Source: a virus. From it: a stretch of 64,000 nt of DNA. The translations under genes were made by a program, and so were the position numbers. Below the pieces are notes generated by a model. The model was not told where the DNA came from, made no database searches, and worked only from the letters and a program-made list of their open reading frames with translations. Below, piece after piece: positions 38,739-46,507 of the stretch. How positions within the stretch are numbered: the stretch's first letter is position 1; each line of letters begins with the position of its first letter. The stretch is from IMG/VR virus record IMGVR_UViG_3300033145_000274, positions 61,080 to 125,079 of that record, one strand, 5' to 3'.

Positions 38739-38762
38739 CGGGGGGGGAAATAAGTGTATAAT
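38735..38762 (+). promoter_or_regulatory. Promoter-like sequence overlapping a gene start
   Basis: TTGACG at 38735-38740, 16-nt spacer, TATAAT at 38757-38762. The GTG start of the next gene sits immediately before the -10 box, and the G-run in the spacer could serve as ribosome site, so promoter and start cannot both be used for the same full-length protein. Confidence 0.4.
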
Positions 38763-39464
38763 ATACTAAGGCTCATATGCCTCTGGACAATATGGATATC
38801 GTGTACCTGCGCTCAAGCTCAGTGGTACCAAGCGCCCGCCTTGCGGTACGCCAGTAATTACTCCGGTGTGCTCGGTGAGGTTGAGGAGAGGATGCCCGCT
38901 CAACATATTTATCGTGACACCGACAAGATAACCCACGTGCATGAAACTACTCATGGACTTAACTCACGATTGCGAGTCAAGTACGGTGGTAACTGTGCAT
39001 ATATTGTAAACACTGGTGGATTGTTCATCATGTTACAAGAACCATCAGTTACATTGACGCAAATTGCAGCCAGGGTGCCATCACAGTTACGTGACAACAT
39101 ATATCAGTTATACCTAGTGGAACAATGTCAGCATTGGAACGAGCAACCGCTGTACGTCTTGGATGAATTTTCAAGCTATTATAATGGTACGGTGTATGGT
39201 ATAGAGAAATACAATCCCAAGGTTGGTAATGCCCGACGAGTACAAAGCTCCATAACTGGCACACTGAAGTTTTTGTACTACTCCCTGATATTGGTCGAAC
39301 TTGCTCCACAAGAACCACAACTACAAAAAGTCGTCGATTGTCTTGGTAGACATACACAGGCATGTATAGTACAACCTGCATGTGACAAGGGATTGTTTGG
39401 TACAGAGCAACACGGGCTGTGGAAATTGTGTTGTGATAAGGCGCGCAACGCGCCCCTAAAGTGA
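38754..39464 (+). CDS. Secreted HExxH metallopeptidase-like protein
   Basis: A 236-residue protein with a signal peptide (LRLICLWTIWISCTCAQA) and a zinc-protease motif HVHETTHG (HExxH, about residues 61-68), plus a downstream VLDEFSSYYNG that could give the third Glu ligand. Disulfide-capable cysteines are frequent at the C terminus. A secreted zincin acting at or outside the cell envelope is the likely role. The GTG start is uncertain because it abuts a -10 box; the signal peptide argues for it. The end overlaps tRNA-Thr. Confidence 0.65.
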   Translation: MYNILRLICLWTIWISCTCAQAQWYQAPALRYASNYSGVLGEVEERMPAQHIYRDTDKITHVHETTHGLNSRLRVKYGGNCAYIVNTGGLFIMLQEPSVTLTQIAARVPSQLRDNIYQLYLVEQCQHWNEQPLYVLDEFSSYYNGTVYGIEKYNPKVGNARRVQSSITGTLKFLYYSLILVELAPQEPQLQKVVDCLGRHTQACIVQPACDKGLFGTEQHGLWKLCCDKARNAPLK

Positions 39465-39524
39465 TAATGGTTAGCACACATCCTTGGTAAGGATGGAGAG
39501 TGGGTTCGATTCCCACTAGGGGCT
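39452..39524 (+). tRNA. tRNA-Thr(GGT)
   Basis: Acceptor GCCCCUA/UAGGGGC, anticodon arm CAUCC-UUGGUAA-GGAUG, T-arm GUGGG-UUCGAUU-CCCAC, then CT. Overlaps the coding end upstream by 13 nt. Confidence 0.9.
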
Positions 39525-39528
39525 CTGG

Positions 39529-39610
39529 GTCGGAGTGGTGGAACGGTAGACACGCCAGTTTTAGGAACTGGTGCCCAATGGGCGTGAGGGTTCGACTCCC
39601 TCCTCCGATA
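39529..39610 (+). tRNA. tRNA-Leu(TAG)
   Basis: Acceptor GUCGGAG/CUCCGAU, anticodon arm CCAGU-UUUAGGA-ACUGG, long variable arm, T-arm GAGGG-UUCGACU-CCCUC, A73, CT. Confidence 0.9.
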
Positions 39611-39639
39611 CTTATTACGTCAGTATTAAAAGGTGAAAC

Positions 39640-39912
39640 ATGAAACGACGAGGCTTTCTAAAAGCGTTGGGTTTGGGTGCTACAACGGCAGCCACAGTAC
39701 CAATGCGTGACCTTTTAGAATCAGAAACACACCGAATACGAAGAACTAATCCGGAATCTACACGGGGCATGGCTACATACGTAGCTAAGAGTAAGCAACG
39801 CGACGACAAAGCCAAGGTTATTCAGCCTGGTACTGGAAAAGATTACGTTGCCTATGACATAACTTGTAGCGGCGTTATGCCATGGCCAAAACATGAATTA
39901 CAGGTGTTGTAA
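39640..39912 (+). CDS. Tat-leader protein
   Basis: A 90-residue protein with a textbook twin-arginine leader, KRRGFLKALGLGATTAATVP at residues 2-21 (RRxFLK). The mature part is basic and unrecognised. It directly precedes another Tat-leader gene (TAATG). Confidence 0.7.
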   Translation: MKRRGFLKALGLGATTAATVPMRDLLESETHRIRRTNPESTRGMATYVAKSKQRDDKAKVIQPGTGKDYVAYDITCSGVMPWPKHELQVL

Positions 39913-40277
39913 TGTTCGATAGACGCAGATTTCTGAAAGCTATAGGATTAAGCGTACCGGCGATTGCCATTATACCATTGGTAACGCTTGAATCCACACC
40001 GTGTCAACACGACAGACACATTACCTGCATTCCTGGCTCCGGTAGCGCGTTTTTCTGTACTGACTGTGGTGAACACGTAGATGAAATGAAGTATTTGGAT
40101 GTTACTCATCGGACTCTCAAGGTTTTAGACGACAAGTTTGGTGTTAAAGTCAGGGAAGAAAACTTTACTAAAATAGTGACTTCCTTTCAGCGTCCATGTT
40201 ATGGTCGTGATGCACGTAAACTCGTAACAGAATACTGGGAATCTGATTACAAAGCTACCGGTTTTGGAGATTGCTGA
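39912..40277 (+). CDS. Tat-leader zinc protein
   Basis: A 121-residue protein with Tat leader DRRRFLKAIGLSVPAIAIIP (residues 3-22), then Cx2H..TCIPGSGSAFFCTDCG, the zinc block shared with the leaderless protein at 28070. A folded metal domain is a sensible Tat cargo because Tat exports folded proteins. Confidence 0.72.
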   Translation: MFDRRRFLKAIGLSVPAIAIIPLVTLESTPCQHDRHITCIPGSGSAFFCTDCGEHVDEMKYLDVTHRTLKVLDDKFGVKVREENFTKIVTSFQRPCYGRDARKLVTEYWESDYKATGFGDC

Positions 40278-40342
40278 AGACCCTGGCCCGTCATACCCAT
40301 TAGACATAAGTAAAGTAATCTGTAGCCCGGAGCACATAACAC

Positions 40343-40537
40343 ATGAGTGATTTTGACCTAGCCGACCCAACCACATCACAGCCAGTACCAGAATTGTGTG
40401 ATGGACGATGGGCGGAATTAGAGGCACGTCGAGTTGCCCAAGAACGCTTAGAGCGTATGTTTGGGTGCCTACAACAACTACCTGGTGGAGTGGCGCAAAT
40501 GGTTGACGCAGGAGTCTTAAAAGCTCCCGAGCAATAG
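40343..40537 (+). CDS. Small acidic-helical protein
   Basis: A 64-residue frame with CCGGAG about ten nt upstream; product has a charged helix (ELEARRVAQERLERMFGCLQ). Its last 44 nt lie inside tRNA-Leu(TAA). Several other genes here also run into tRNAs, but the case for this one is modest. Confidence 0.4.
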   Translation: MSDFDLADPTTSQPVPELCDGRWAELEARRVAQERLERMFGCLQQLPGGVAQMVDAGVLKAPEQ

Positions 40538-40567
40538 CTCATGCGGGTTCGACTCCCGTCTCCACTA
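40494..40567 (+). tRNA. tRNA-Leu(TAA)
   Basis: Acceptor GGUGGAG/CUCCACU, anticodon arm GGAGU-CUUAAAA-GCUCC, variable arm GAGCAAUAGCUC, T-arm GCGGG-UUCGACU-CCCGU, A73, CT. Confidence 0.85.
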
Positions 40568-40576
40568 CTTATTGGG

Positions 40577-40604
40577 TTGACAAACAGCATTTCCGTGCTA
40601 AAAT
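40577..40604 (+). promoter_or_regulatory. Sigma-70-like promoter
   Basis: TTGACA at 40577-40582, 16-nt spacer, TAAAAT at 40599-40604 with TGC before it; 16 nt before the next gene. Confidence 0.7.
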
Positions 40605-40619
40605 AGAGGTACACACGAC

Positions 40620-40820
40620 ATGGATTCTAAGTGGCCGGGATTTACAGTGCTCGACTATCGCCTTGGCACTTCAGAAACCGAGTTAGAATGTACACACTGT
40701 GGTCATATATTTGCAGTGGATTTAGATACAGAAGAAAACATGACATATGTATGTTGTGTCGTGCCAGTACCACAATGCCCAGAGTGTGGATGGCATATAA
40801 TGCAGAGTGTTATAGATTAG
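40620..40820 (+). CDS. Small zinc-ribbon protein
   Basis: A 66-residue protein with CTHCGHIFAV (residues 24-33) and CPECGWHI (near 54-61), a probable rubredoxin/zinc-ribbon knuckle pair. No specific role can be read. Confidence 0.6.
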   Translation: MDSKWPGFTVLDYRLGTSETELECTHCGHIFAVDLDTEENMTYVCCVVPVPQCPECGWHIMQSVID

Positions 40821-41166
40821 GCTACCAAAACGGACCACCTGACAGGTTGCTACTGTCTTTATTGTAGGTGGTGGGTTGACACAAGCTGTTCCTTAGCCAA
40901 GAGTAAATGTGAAAATTATTATACTTAGAGGCGGCGCTTGCAAACCGTCCGTTGTAACAAGCAGGGTGTCCTTTCTATAAGCAGGGAAAGCAGTTCATCC
41001 GATTCAATCTTGTTTAGTAGCTGAGTGCCGTACCCAACCATGAACAGCGAACAGTTGATTGAACTTTGACGAGTAGGTATCTGGTACATTTTATGGGTTC
41101 GACTCCCGTTGCTCGTCCTGTTTTTATGTAATGTAATGTATCTTTATCTCAATTGGAGGAAGAAGT
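40821..41166 (+). other. Non-coding stretch before SSB
   Basis: No reading frame longer than a few codons with a ribosome site. TTCAATC (41012-41018) can pair with GATTGAA (41056-41062) and GTTCAT (40995-41000) with ATGAAC (41040-41045). The AAGCAGGG element occurs twice (40961 and 40980). A tRNA-like mini-element sits at 41069-41117. A TTGACA at 40876 lacks a good -10 box. Confidence 0.4.
41069..41117 (+). ncRNA. Mini tRNA-like element (49 nt)
   Basis: A perfect 7-bp acceptor-like helix ACGAGUA/UGCUCGU, a normal T-arm AUGGG-UUCGACU-CCCGU, and C73 followed by CT like the real tRNAs, but only 17 nt between the 5' strand and T-arm. No anticodon arm can form, so it cannot decode. It may be a decay product or a processing/regulatory mimic. 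Confidence 0.5.
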
Positions 41167-41604
41167 ATGGCTGGAAGTTTTAACAAAGTCATCTTAATGG
41201 GCAACATAACTCGTGACATAGAACTCAGATACACCCCTGGTGGTACTGCGGTAACTGACATGGGTTTGGCTGTTAACGAGAAACGAAAAAACGCCAGTGG
41301 AGACCTGGTAGAAGACACAACTTTCGTGGACGTGACCCTTTGGGGTCGCAATGCTGAGGTTGCAGTAGAATACCTCGGTAAGGGCTCACCGGTTTTGGTT
41401 GAGGGTCGCTTGAAGCTCGACCAATGGGAAACCGACGATGGTGAAAAACGTCAGAAGCTCAAGGTGGTATGCGACCGTATGCAAATGGTCGGTTCTAAGC
41501 GTGACAATGGTAATGGTAACGGCAATAACAAGCCTGCTTCCGCTCCCACGCCCGCATCAGATTCAGATGCACCCGACGCCGACCCTGATAAAGTGCCATT
41601 CTGA
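41167..41604 (+). CDS. ssb: Single-stranded DNA-binding protein
   Basis: A 145-residue SSB: OB fold from [20 protein letters not shown] through [20 protein letters not shown] and [13 protein letters not shown], then a Gly/Asn/Pro-rich linker and an acidic C-terminal tip DADPDKVPF that normally recruits replication and repair partners. The core resembles bacterial SSBs more than T4 gp32; the wording [12 protein letters not shown] and [11 protein letters not shown] recalls planctomycete SSBs. GGAGGAAG precedes the ATG. Confidence 0.9.
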   Translation: MAGSFNKVILMGNITRDIELRYTPGGTAVTDMGLAVNEKRKNASGDLVEDTTFVDVTLWGRNAEVAVEYLGKGSPVLVEGRLKLDQWETDDGEKRQKLKVVCDRMQMVGSKRDNGNGNGNNKPASAPTPASDSDAPDADPDKVPF

Positions 41605-41679
41605 TTGTGTCAAACGGAATAATTATGAGTGGCATAGACTTGATGTTTGTGTCACTTATTTTTTTTGCTGGACATACAT

Positions 41680-42420
41680 ATGAAAGCCAAAGTTGCCTAT
41701 CTGTTTTTGACCTATGGTGATATTAACCATCCTCGTCTGTGGGAACGTTATTTCCAGGGACATGATGACACTACGGTAATTTGTTGTCATGCAGCAGATA
41801 GAGATAGTGTGTCTACTCCCTTCTTAAAGGACAACTTAATACCATATTGGGTATCTACAGATTGGGGTAAAATCGGCCTGGTCATTGCGCAGCTTGAACT
41901 GACACGCCACGCTTTGCGTGACCCACTCGTAGAACGCCTGGTGTTGTGCTCTGGGTCGTGTGTACCAATCAAAACTTATTCACGTGCATACGATTCCCTA
42001 TTCGAGCACGATAAGTCTTGGCTTACCATGCATCGTCAGTATATTGCACGCATGTCTAAGGTAACACACCTGGACCAGGCTAGTCATCGTAAGAATTCTC
42101 AATGGGTAATGCTAACTCGCCAACATGCCATGATGCTGGTGAGGTGTAATTACATATCTGATTTTACTCGGTGTGTGATTCCGGATGAACATTATGTCGG
42201 GTCGGTATTGGTACACATGGGACAACAAGAACACATTCTGCAACGTGAACAAACGTGCGCGCGTTGGCATACGATTTCACCAGTGCAAATGACACCTACG
42301 GAACATAGTATATTGACAAGCCATGATATACAATTCTTTAGGAATAGCTCGTCTATTTTAGCCCGTAAATTCAAAGCAGATAGTGATATTTCTGAACGCT
42401 GGAATGATATAGTAGCATAG
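41680..42420 (+). CDS. GT14 (core-2/I-branching)-like glycosyltransferase
   Basis: A 246-residue protein: VAYLFLTYGDINHPRLWERY, FQGHDDTTVICCHA, YWVSTDWGKIGLVIAQLELT, ALRDPLVERLVLCSGSCVPI and SQWVMLTRQHA. This is the order of GT14 branching N-acetylglucosaminyltransferases (LW..f, wg..slv.A...Ll..AL, LlSg.c.Pi, W..L.r). Donor probably UDP-GlcNAc or UDP-xylose. Starts the second half of the glycan block. Confidence 0.75.
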   Translation: MKAKVAYLFLTYGDINHPRLWERYFQGHDDTTVICCHAADRDSVSTPFLKDNLIPYWVSTDWGKIGLVIAQLELTRHALRDPLVERLVLCSGSCVPIKTYSRAYDSLFEHDKSWLTMHRQYIARMSKVTHLDQASHRKNSQWVMLTRQHAMMLVRCNYISDFTRCVIPDEHYVGSVLVHMGQQEHILQREQTCARWHTISPVQMTPTEHSILTSHDIQFFRNSSSILARKFKADSDISERWNDIVA

Positions 42421-42431
42421 GAGACTCCCGC

Positions 42432-43295
42432 ATGGGATTTATTAGTAGGGTACACGAACGTCTCAAAAGCGTTGAAAAATATAGCGTATTCAAAGATTTA
42501 CTGGCAGCCTATCAAACAGTATCGCAAGTGGGTGTACCGCGCCCAAAATTATATCTTAGCTTAACCAGACAGGACATACGTGATTTGGATTGGGCCAACA
42601 TTAGTCGTCGTGTACCAAATATATTCGTTATACGACCTAACATATTCTTAAATGCATCGCATGACTACTTCTTGAGAGACGACGGAAGTCACTTGTTGAT
42701 GAACTTTACAACGGGGACTCAGCAAACACGTATGGCCACCCTGGAACAACAAGTTAAAAATCTGGAACGGTTTCCAGCATCCGCTCGTCTCTTGTTTGAA
42801 GAATTTCCCTTAACTGCTTCTAACACATTACATTATCCAGCACATTATCGTGTACATGCCTTTCACGATACCATTGGCATGATACAGGTATCAACACCAG
42901 ACAATGTTTTCTGGATGGATGTCACTGGTCAGATATTAGATTTCACTAACGATAAAGATGTAAGTCACTTAGTACCAGAAACAAAAACACTAGAAGATTT
43001 ACGAGCCGCCGCCAAGACCATATCTATCGTCACGGAGTTACCATACATACGTATAGATTTTGTGTTGTCTACCAGAGGAGCGCTGTTTCGCAGCCTGGCC
43101 TGTATTCCTGGTGATGTTAGGTCAGAGGCATTTGCATGGCTATACTCTAAACATGACGAAACCATGGAAACACTATGGACACAAGCAGAAGATAAAATCA
43201 AAATTAGAAAGAACAATCGTGTCGTCAAACCACAACATGACAATAGTCAACGACCCAACCAAACCAACATCACCACGCCGGATGACAACGCCTGA
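42432..43295 (+). CDS. ATP-grasp-like (TupA-type) protein
   Basis: A 287-residue protein. FVIRPNIFLNASHDYFLRDD, LLFEEFPLTA, YRVHAFHDTIGMIQVSTPD and LPYIRIDFVLSTRGALFRSL have the rhythm of ATP-grasp domains of the TupA type (Lys/Arg site, E[ef] hinge, D-x-V...). TupA-like proteins ligate amino acids to surface polymers. The assignment is tentative. Confidence 0.5.
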   Translation: MGFISRVHERLKSVEKYSVFKDLLAAYQTVSQVGVPRPKLYLSLTRQDIRDLDWANISRRVPNIFVIRPNIFLNASHDYFLRDDGSHLLMNFTTGTQQTRMATLEQQVKNLERFPASARLLFEEFPLTASNTLHYPAHYRVHAFHDTIGMIQVSTPDNVFWMDVTGQILDFTNDKDVSHLVPETKTLEDLRAAAKTISIVTELPYIRIDFVLSTRGALFRSLACIPGDVRSEAFAWLYSKHDETMETLWTQAEDKIKIRKNNRVVKPQHDNSQRPNQTNITTPDDNA

Positions 43296-44256
43296 GATAG
43301 ACTCTAAGCCCCTGAATGGTTCGCTTTATTGTATATCGGCGTATTTTAATCCAATGGGGTTGTCCAATCGTTATGAAAATTTTTGTGTATTTTATCAACG
43401 CATGATGCAACATGATGCTAATGTGTTATTTGCTGAAATGGCACTGCACGAACGTGGCTTTGAATTACCTAAAGTCGTCAATGATAATCAGCTACCCGTA
43501 CAGGTATGCACAAAACATATCTTGTGGCAAAAAGAAAACCTGTTGTCGTTGTTGTTAAAACACTTGCCGGACGACTGTGATAAAGTATGTTGGGTAGACT
43601 CCGATATACTATTTCAACACCCAGACTGGCAAGCTGAAATACATGCGGCCCTACAAAAGTACCGAGTAATACAAGGTTATTCATTTGCCGCCATGCTACC
43701 CAAGGGCGTTGAGTTTGTAGATACTATTGAAATTGATAGTTTTCCAACGCGCTTTGACGATTGCGGTAAGGTGTATGGCTATATGTGCGGCATGTTACAT
43801 CCTAAAATTCAACAATGGAATGGTCATCCTGGGTTTGTGTGGGCGGCACGGCGTGAGGAATTAGAAAAAATCAACTTCTACAACGAATCTATCATCGGTG
43901 GTGGTGATTTGTTAATGGCCCGTGCCTCTACATACCATCATTATTCTGCTGATATTTGTGAACGCAATAGTCGTTTCCAACTAGCAAGCTATTTTCCATG
44001 GGCACAACGATGGTGTGATACCATGGGGTTTAGTGTTGGCTTTGCTAACAACTCAATTTATCATTTGTATCATGGCAAAATTAGCAACCGACACCTTGAT
44101 GCACGTCTGGAAACGTTGAAAAACCTAGACTTTGACCCATCACGCGACCTCATAATGCAAGATAACGGACTATGGTCAGTAACCGACGAGGGAGAACGGT
44201 TGTTGACCCCCGTACGACTATATTTTTCTAGTCGTCAAGAGGATGCCATAAGATGA
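43282..44256 (+). CDS. Putative GT-A glycosyltransferase
   Basis: A 324-residue protein: CISAYFNPMGLSNRYENF, KHILWQKENLLSLLLKHLPD, VCWVDSDILFQHPDW (DxD), HPGFVWAARREELE, ESIIGGGDLLMARAS and FDPSRDLI. Paralogue of 23165. The start is uncertain: the frame opens earlier, but ATG 43282 gives the smallest overlap (14 nt) with the upstream gene. Confidence 0.7.
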   Translation: MTTPEIDSKPLNGSLYCISAYFNPMGLSNRYENFCVFYQRMMQHDANVLFAEMALHERGFELPKVVNDNQLPVQVCTKHILWQKENLLSLLLKHLPDDCDKVCWVDSDILFQHPDWQAEIHAALQKYRVIQGYSFAAMLPKGVEFVDTIEIDSFPTRFDDCGKVYGYMCGMLHPKIQQWNGHPGFVWAARREELEKINFYNESIIGGGDLLMARASTYHHYSADICERNSRFQLASYFPWAQRWCDTMGFSVGFANNSIYHLYHGKISNRHLDARLETLKNLDFDPSRDLIMQDNGLWSVTDEGERLLTPVRLYFSSRQEDAIR

Positions 44257-44798
44257 TACCCAACGACATTTGGTTTACAGCCGACACACATGCATGGCAT
44301 ACTAACATTATTGGTTATTGCACCAGGCCATGGACCGATTCCAATATCATGACACACGACCTGGCTGATAATATCAATGACCACGTTCCTGCTAATGCTA
44401 CATTATATCATTTGGGTGATTGGTCTTGGGGCAATGTCTTGTGGGTGGAGGGTTTTCGGTCAATGATTAACTGTAAGAATATCATATTGATATTGGGTAA
44501 TCATGACAAGCTCATTCGACAACAGGTATCCCTACAACGTTTATTTGTAAGCACTTCGGACCTTATAGAACTTAATTTATCACAGCGTCACAAAATTGTA
44601 ATGTGTCATTATGCCATGCGAGTGTGGAATGCATCATTTCATAGGTCATGGCATCTCTATGGTCATAGTCATGGAACACTACCTGATGACCCGCAGTCAC
44701 TAAGCTTTGATGTTGGTATAGACTGTTGGGACTATAAGCCCATTTCGTTAGACCAAGTTTATGATAAAATGAAAGGTAAAGCCAAGCATGTGTCGTGA
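44253..44798 (+). CDS. Metallophosphoesterase
   Basis: A 181-residue calcineurin-like phosphoesterase with all signature blocks: FTADTHAWH, YHLGDWSWG, ILILGNHDK, MCHYAMRVW and LYGHSHG. It should hydrolyse a phosphomono- or diester with two metals. Overlaps both neighbours (ATGA; 11 nt), so it may serve the CinA/NMNAT fusion that follows. Confidence 0.88.
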   Translation: MIPNDIWFTADTHAWHTNIIGYCTRPWTDSNIMTHDLADNINDHVPANATLYHLGDWSWGNVLWVEGFRSMINCKNIILILGNHDKLIRQQVSLQRLFVSTSDLIELNLSQRHKIVMCHYAMRVWNASFHRSWHLYGHSHGTLPDDPQSLSFDVGIDCWDYKPISLDQVYDKMKGKAKHVS

Positions 44799-45900
44799 TA
44801 CTATTGAGGCGTTGATACGTAAGGGTATACCAACTGTGTTTTATATAACCGGTGGTGGTTCAGGTGCTATCTATGAACTATTGCGATATGGTGGAGCATC
44901 ATCGTTTTTTCTGGAAGCTCAAGTACCATACGATAACCAATGCGTAACGGAATTACTGGGCGGATATAAGCCAGATAAATTCTGTGCGCAAAGTACGGCT
45001 AGCATGTTGGCGACCTGCGCCTATAAACGTGCCACTACCCTGACTGGCACACACTCCGTGATAGGTGTTGGGTCTACAGCCAAGCTACAAAAAATAGGTA
45101 CAGAACGTGATGGTAGAGAGCACATATTATACATAGCTATTCATAGCAAAAATCGTACTCTTACTTCACAGTTGAGGTTTTGTAATATGGTACGTGACCG
45201 TAGAGAAGAAGAAGAAACTGCCATGGGTATGATTGTCAAGGAATACTGCTACTTCCTTGGCATTCCATGCTTTACACCATCATTATATCAATCAGAGCAA
45301 CCATTGGTTGAAGACGTAACATCACCCTGGCACATGACTCCACATGTACAACCATTTGATATGGGCGCCATTACTTATAATCCACTCACTACTAAAAATC
45401 CGGTGATTTTTCCTGGTTCGTTCGACCCAGTACATAGTGGTCACATCAAGATGGCCGAACATGCCTATAAAATAACCAACAAGGCCGTGTGGTTTGAAAT
45501 CTCATTGACAAATTGTTCTAAGCCACCCATAGACTGGGTTTCACTCGTAAAACGCTGTGGTTACTTTGATGCACACAAAGATAATCCAGCATTTGCGGGT
45601 TTGATATTCACCGATGCCCCATTGTTTATGCACAAGGCACGTTTGTTTTACGAACCCATATTCATTACTGGACATGACACCGTATTACGCATTGACAACC
45701 CAAGATATTATAGTAGTAACATTGCTCATTGCGATTCCATCAATGATTTAATACAACAACGTGTACAATTTCTAGTATTTGACCGTAAGGGTTCTATGAA
45801 CGTGCCATTCCGACACCTGGGAATGGAAACTCTTTGTACTAACGTGATAGAGTATTTTGACGCAGGTGAAAATTCTACTGATTTAAGAGGAGGAACATAA
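44788..45900 (+). CDS. CinA-like plus NMN-adenylyltransferase-like fusion
   Basis: A 370-residue two-domain protein. Residues 1-165 resemble the CinA C-terminal (NMN deamidase-type) domain: YITGGGSGAIYELLRYGGAS, SMLATCAYKRA, SVIGVGSTAKLQ. Residues ~205-365 are a cytidylyltransferase-like domain with FPGSFDPVHSGHIKMAEHA (HxGH) and an ITGHDTVLRI segment, as in NMN adenylyltransferases. It would turn NMN into NAD+. NAMPT is encoded 3.2 kb downstream. The CinA-like domain may instead act on altered nucleotides. Confidence 0.75.
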   Translation: MCRDTIEALIRKGIPTVFYITGGGSGAIYELLRYGGASSFFLEAQVPYDNQCVTELLGGYKPDKFCAQSTASMLATCAYKRATTLTGTHSVIGVGSTAKLQKIGTERDGREHILYIAIHSKNRTLTSQLRFCNMVRDRREEEETAMGMIVKEYCYFLGIPCFTPSLYQSEQPLVEDVTSPWHMTPHVQPFDMGAITYNPLTTKNPVIFPGSFDPVHSGHIKMAEHAYKITNKAVWFEISLTNCSKPPIDWVSLVKRCGYFDAHKDNPAFAGLIFTDAPLFMHKARLFYEPIFITGHDTVLRIDNPRYYSSNIAHCDSINDLIQQRVQFLVFDRKGSMNVPFRHLGMETLCTNVIEYFDAGENSTDLRGGT

Positions 45901-45901
45901 A

Positions 45902-46507
45902 ATGGAAAGACGCAACTTTATCAAGTGGGTAGCCGCAATGTTGCCCGCTACGCTAGCTACTAAGATGGTGTCAAAACAAGCAGACGCGGCTCCGCAACCC
46001 ACACCAGCATCACAGGTGTACCCGAAGACTGTGAAAGCACCATCAATGTTGAAGGCTCGACGCCACACACAGATGGTGTACGACCAGGGCTTTTGTGACT
46101 GTCCGGCTGAACGTGGTATGGTCGTAGAATTTGCCAAGTTTATTCCCAGTCCTAGCGGCGGACAATATCCTATTGTAAGACCTGGCTCTCATAGCGGACA
46201 GCCGTTGGGGATATTATTGCAGGATGTAGTACACATAGATAATACAAAGTTGTGTAATGTAATATCAGACAGAATACCCGTTGGTGGACGGGTTGATATA
46301 GGCATAGACGGCTGGGTTATAGTTGGGCAATTTGATAAGCCCGTAGAAGACGGTGAACGGATATTTTATGATAGGGTAGGACGTTTAACCACCGTGTCAA
46401 CTGGACGACCTATTGGCGTGGCCATTGGTCCTAGTGATGCAGATAACTTTGTCAAAGTAAAGATACAACTCTATGTCAACACAAATGCCGAACTGCCCAG
46501 ACCTTAA
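45902..46507 (+). CDS. Tat-leader protein with decoration-like beta domain
   Basis: A 201-residue protein: RRNFIKWVAAMLPATLATKM leader (residues 3-22), a linker, and a beta-rich C-terminal domain (GRVDIGIDGWVIVGQF, DGERIFYDRVGRLTTV, RPIGVAIGPSDADNFVKVKI) that resembles DUF2190/phage head-decoration folds. A Tat leader on such a domain is odd. The resemblance is by eye only. Confidence 0.6.
   Translation: MERRNFIKWVAAMLPATLATKMVSKQADAAPQPTPASQVYPKTVKAPSMLKARRHTQMVYDQGFCDCPAERGMVVEFAKFIPSPSGGQYPIVRPGSHSGQPLGILLQDVVHIDNTKLCNVISDRIPVGGRVDIGIDGWVIVGQFDKPVEDGERIFYDRVGRLTTVSTGRPIGVAIGPSDADNFVKVKIQLYVNTNAELPRP

Noticed and set aside
40876-40904. TTGACA with possible -10 box
   Set aside because: At 16-17 nt the -10 position reads CAAGAG-like sequence, and no TATAAT-like box is present, so it is not listed as a promoter.
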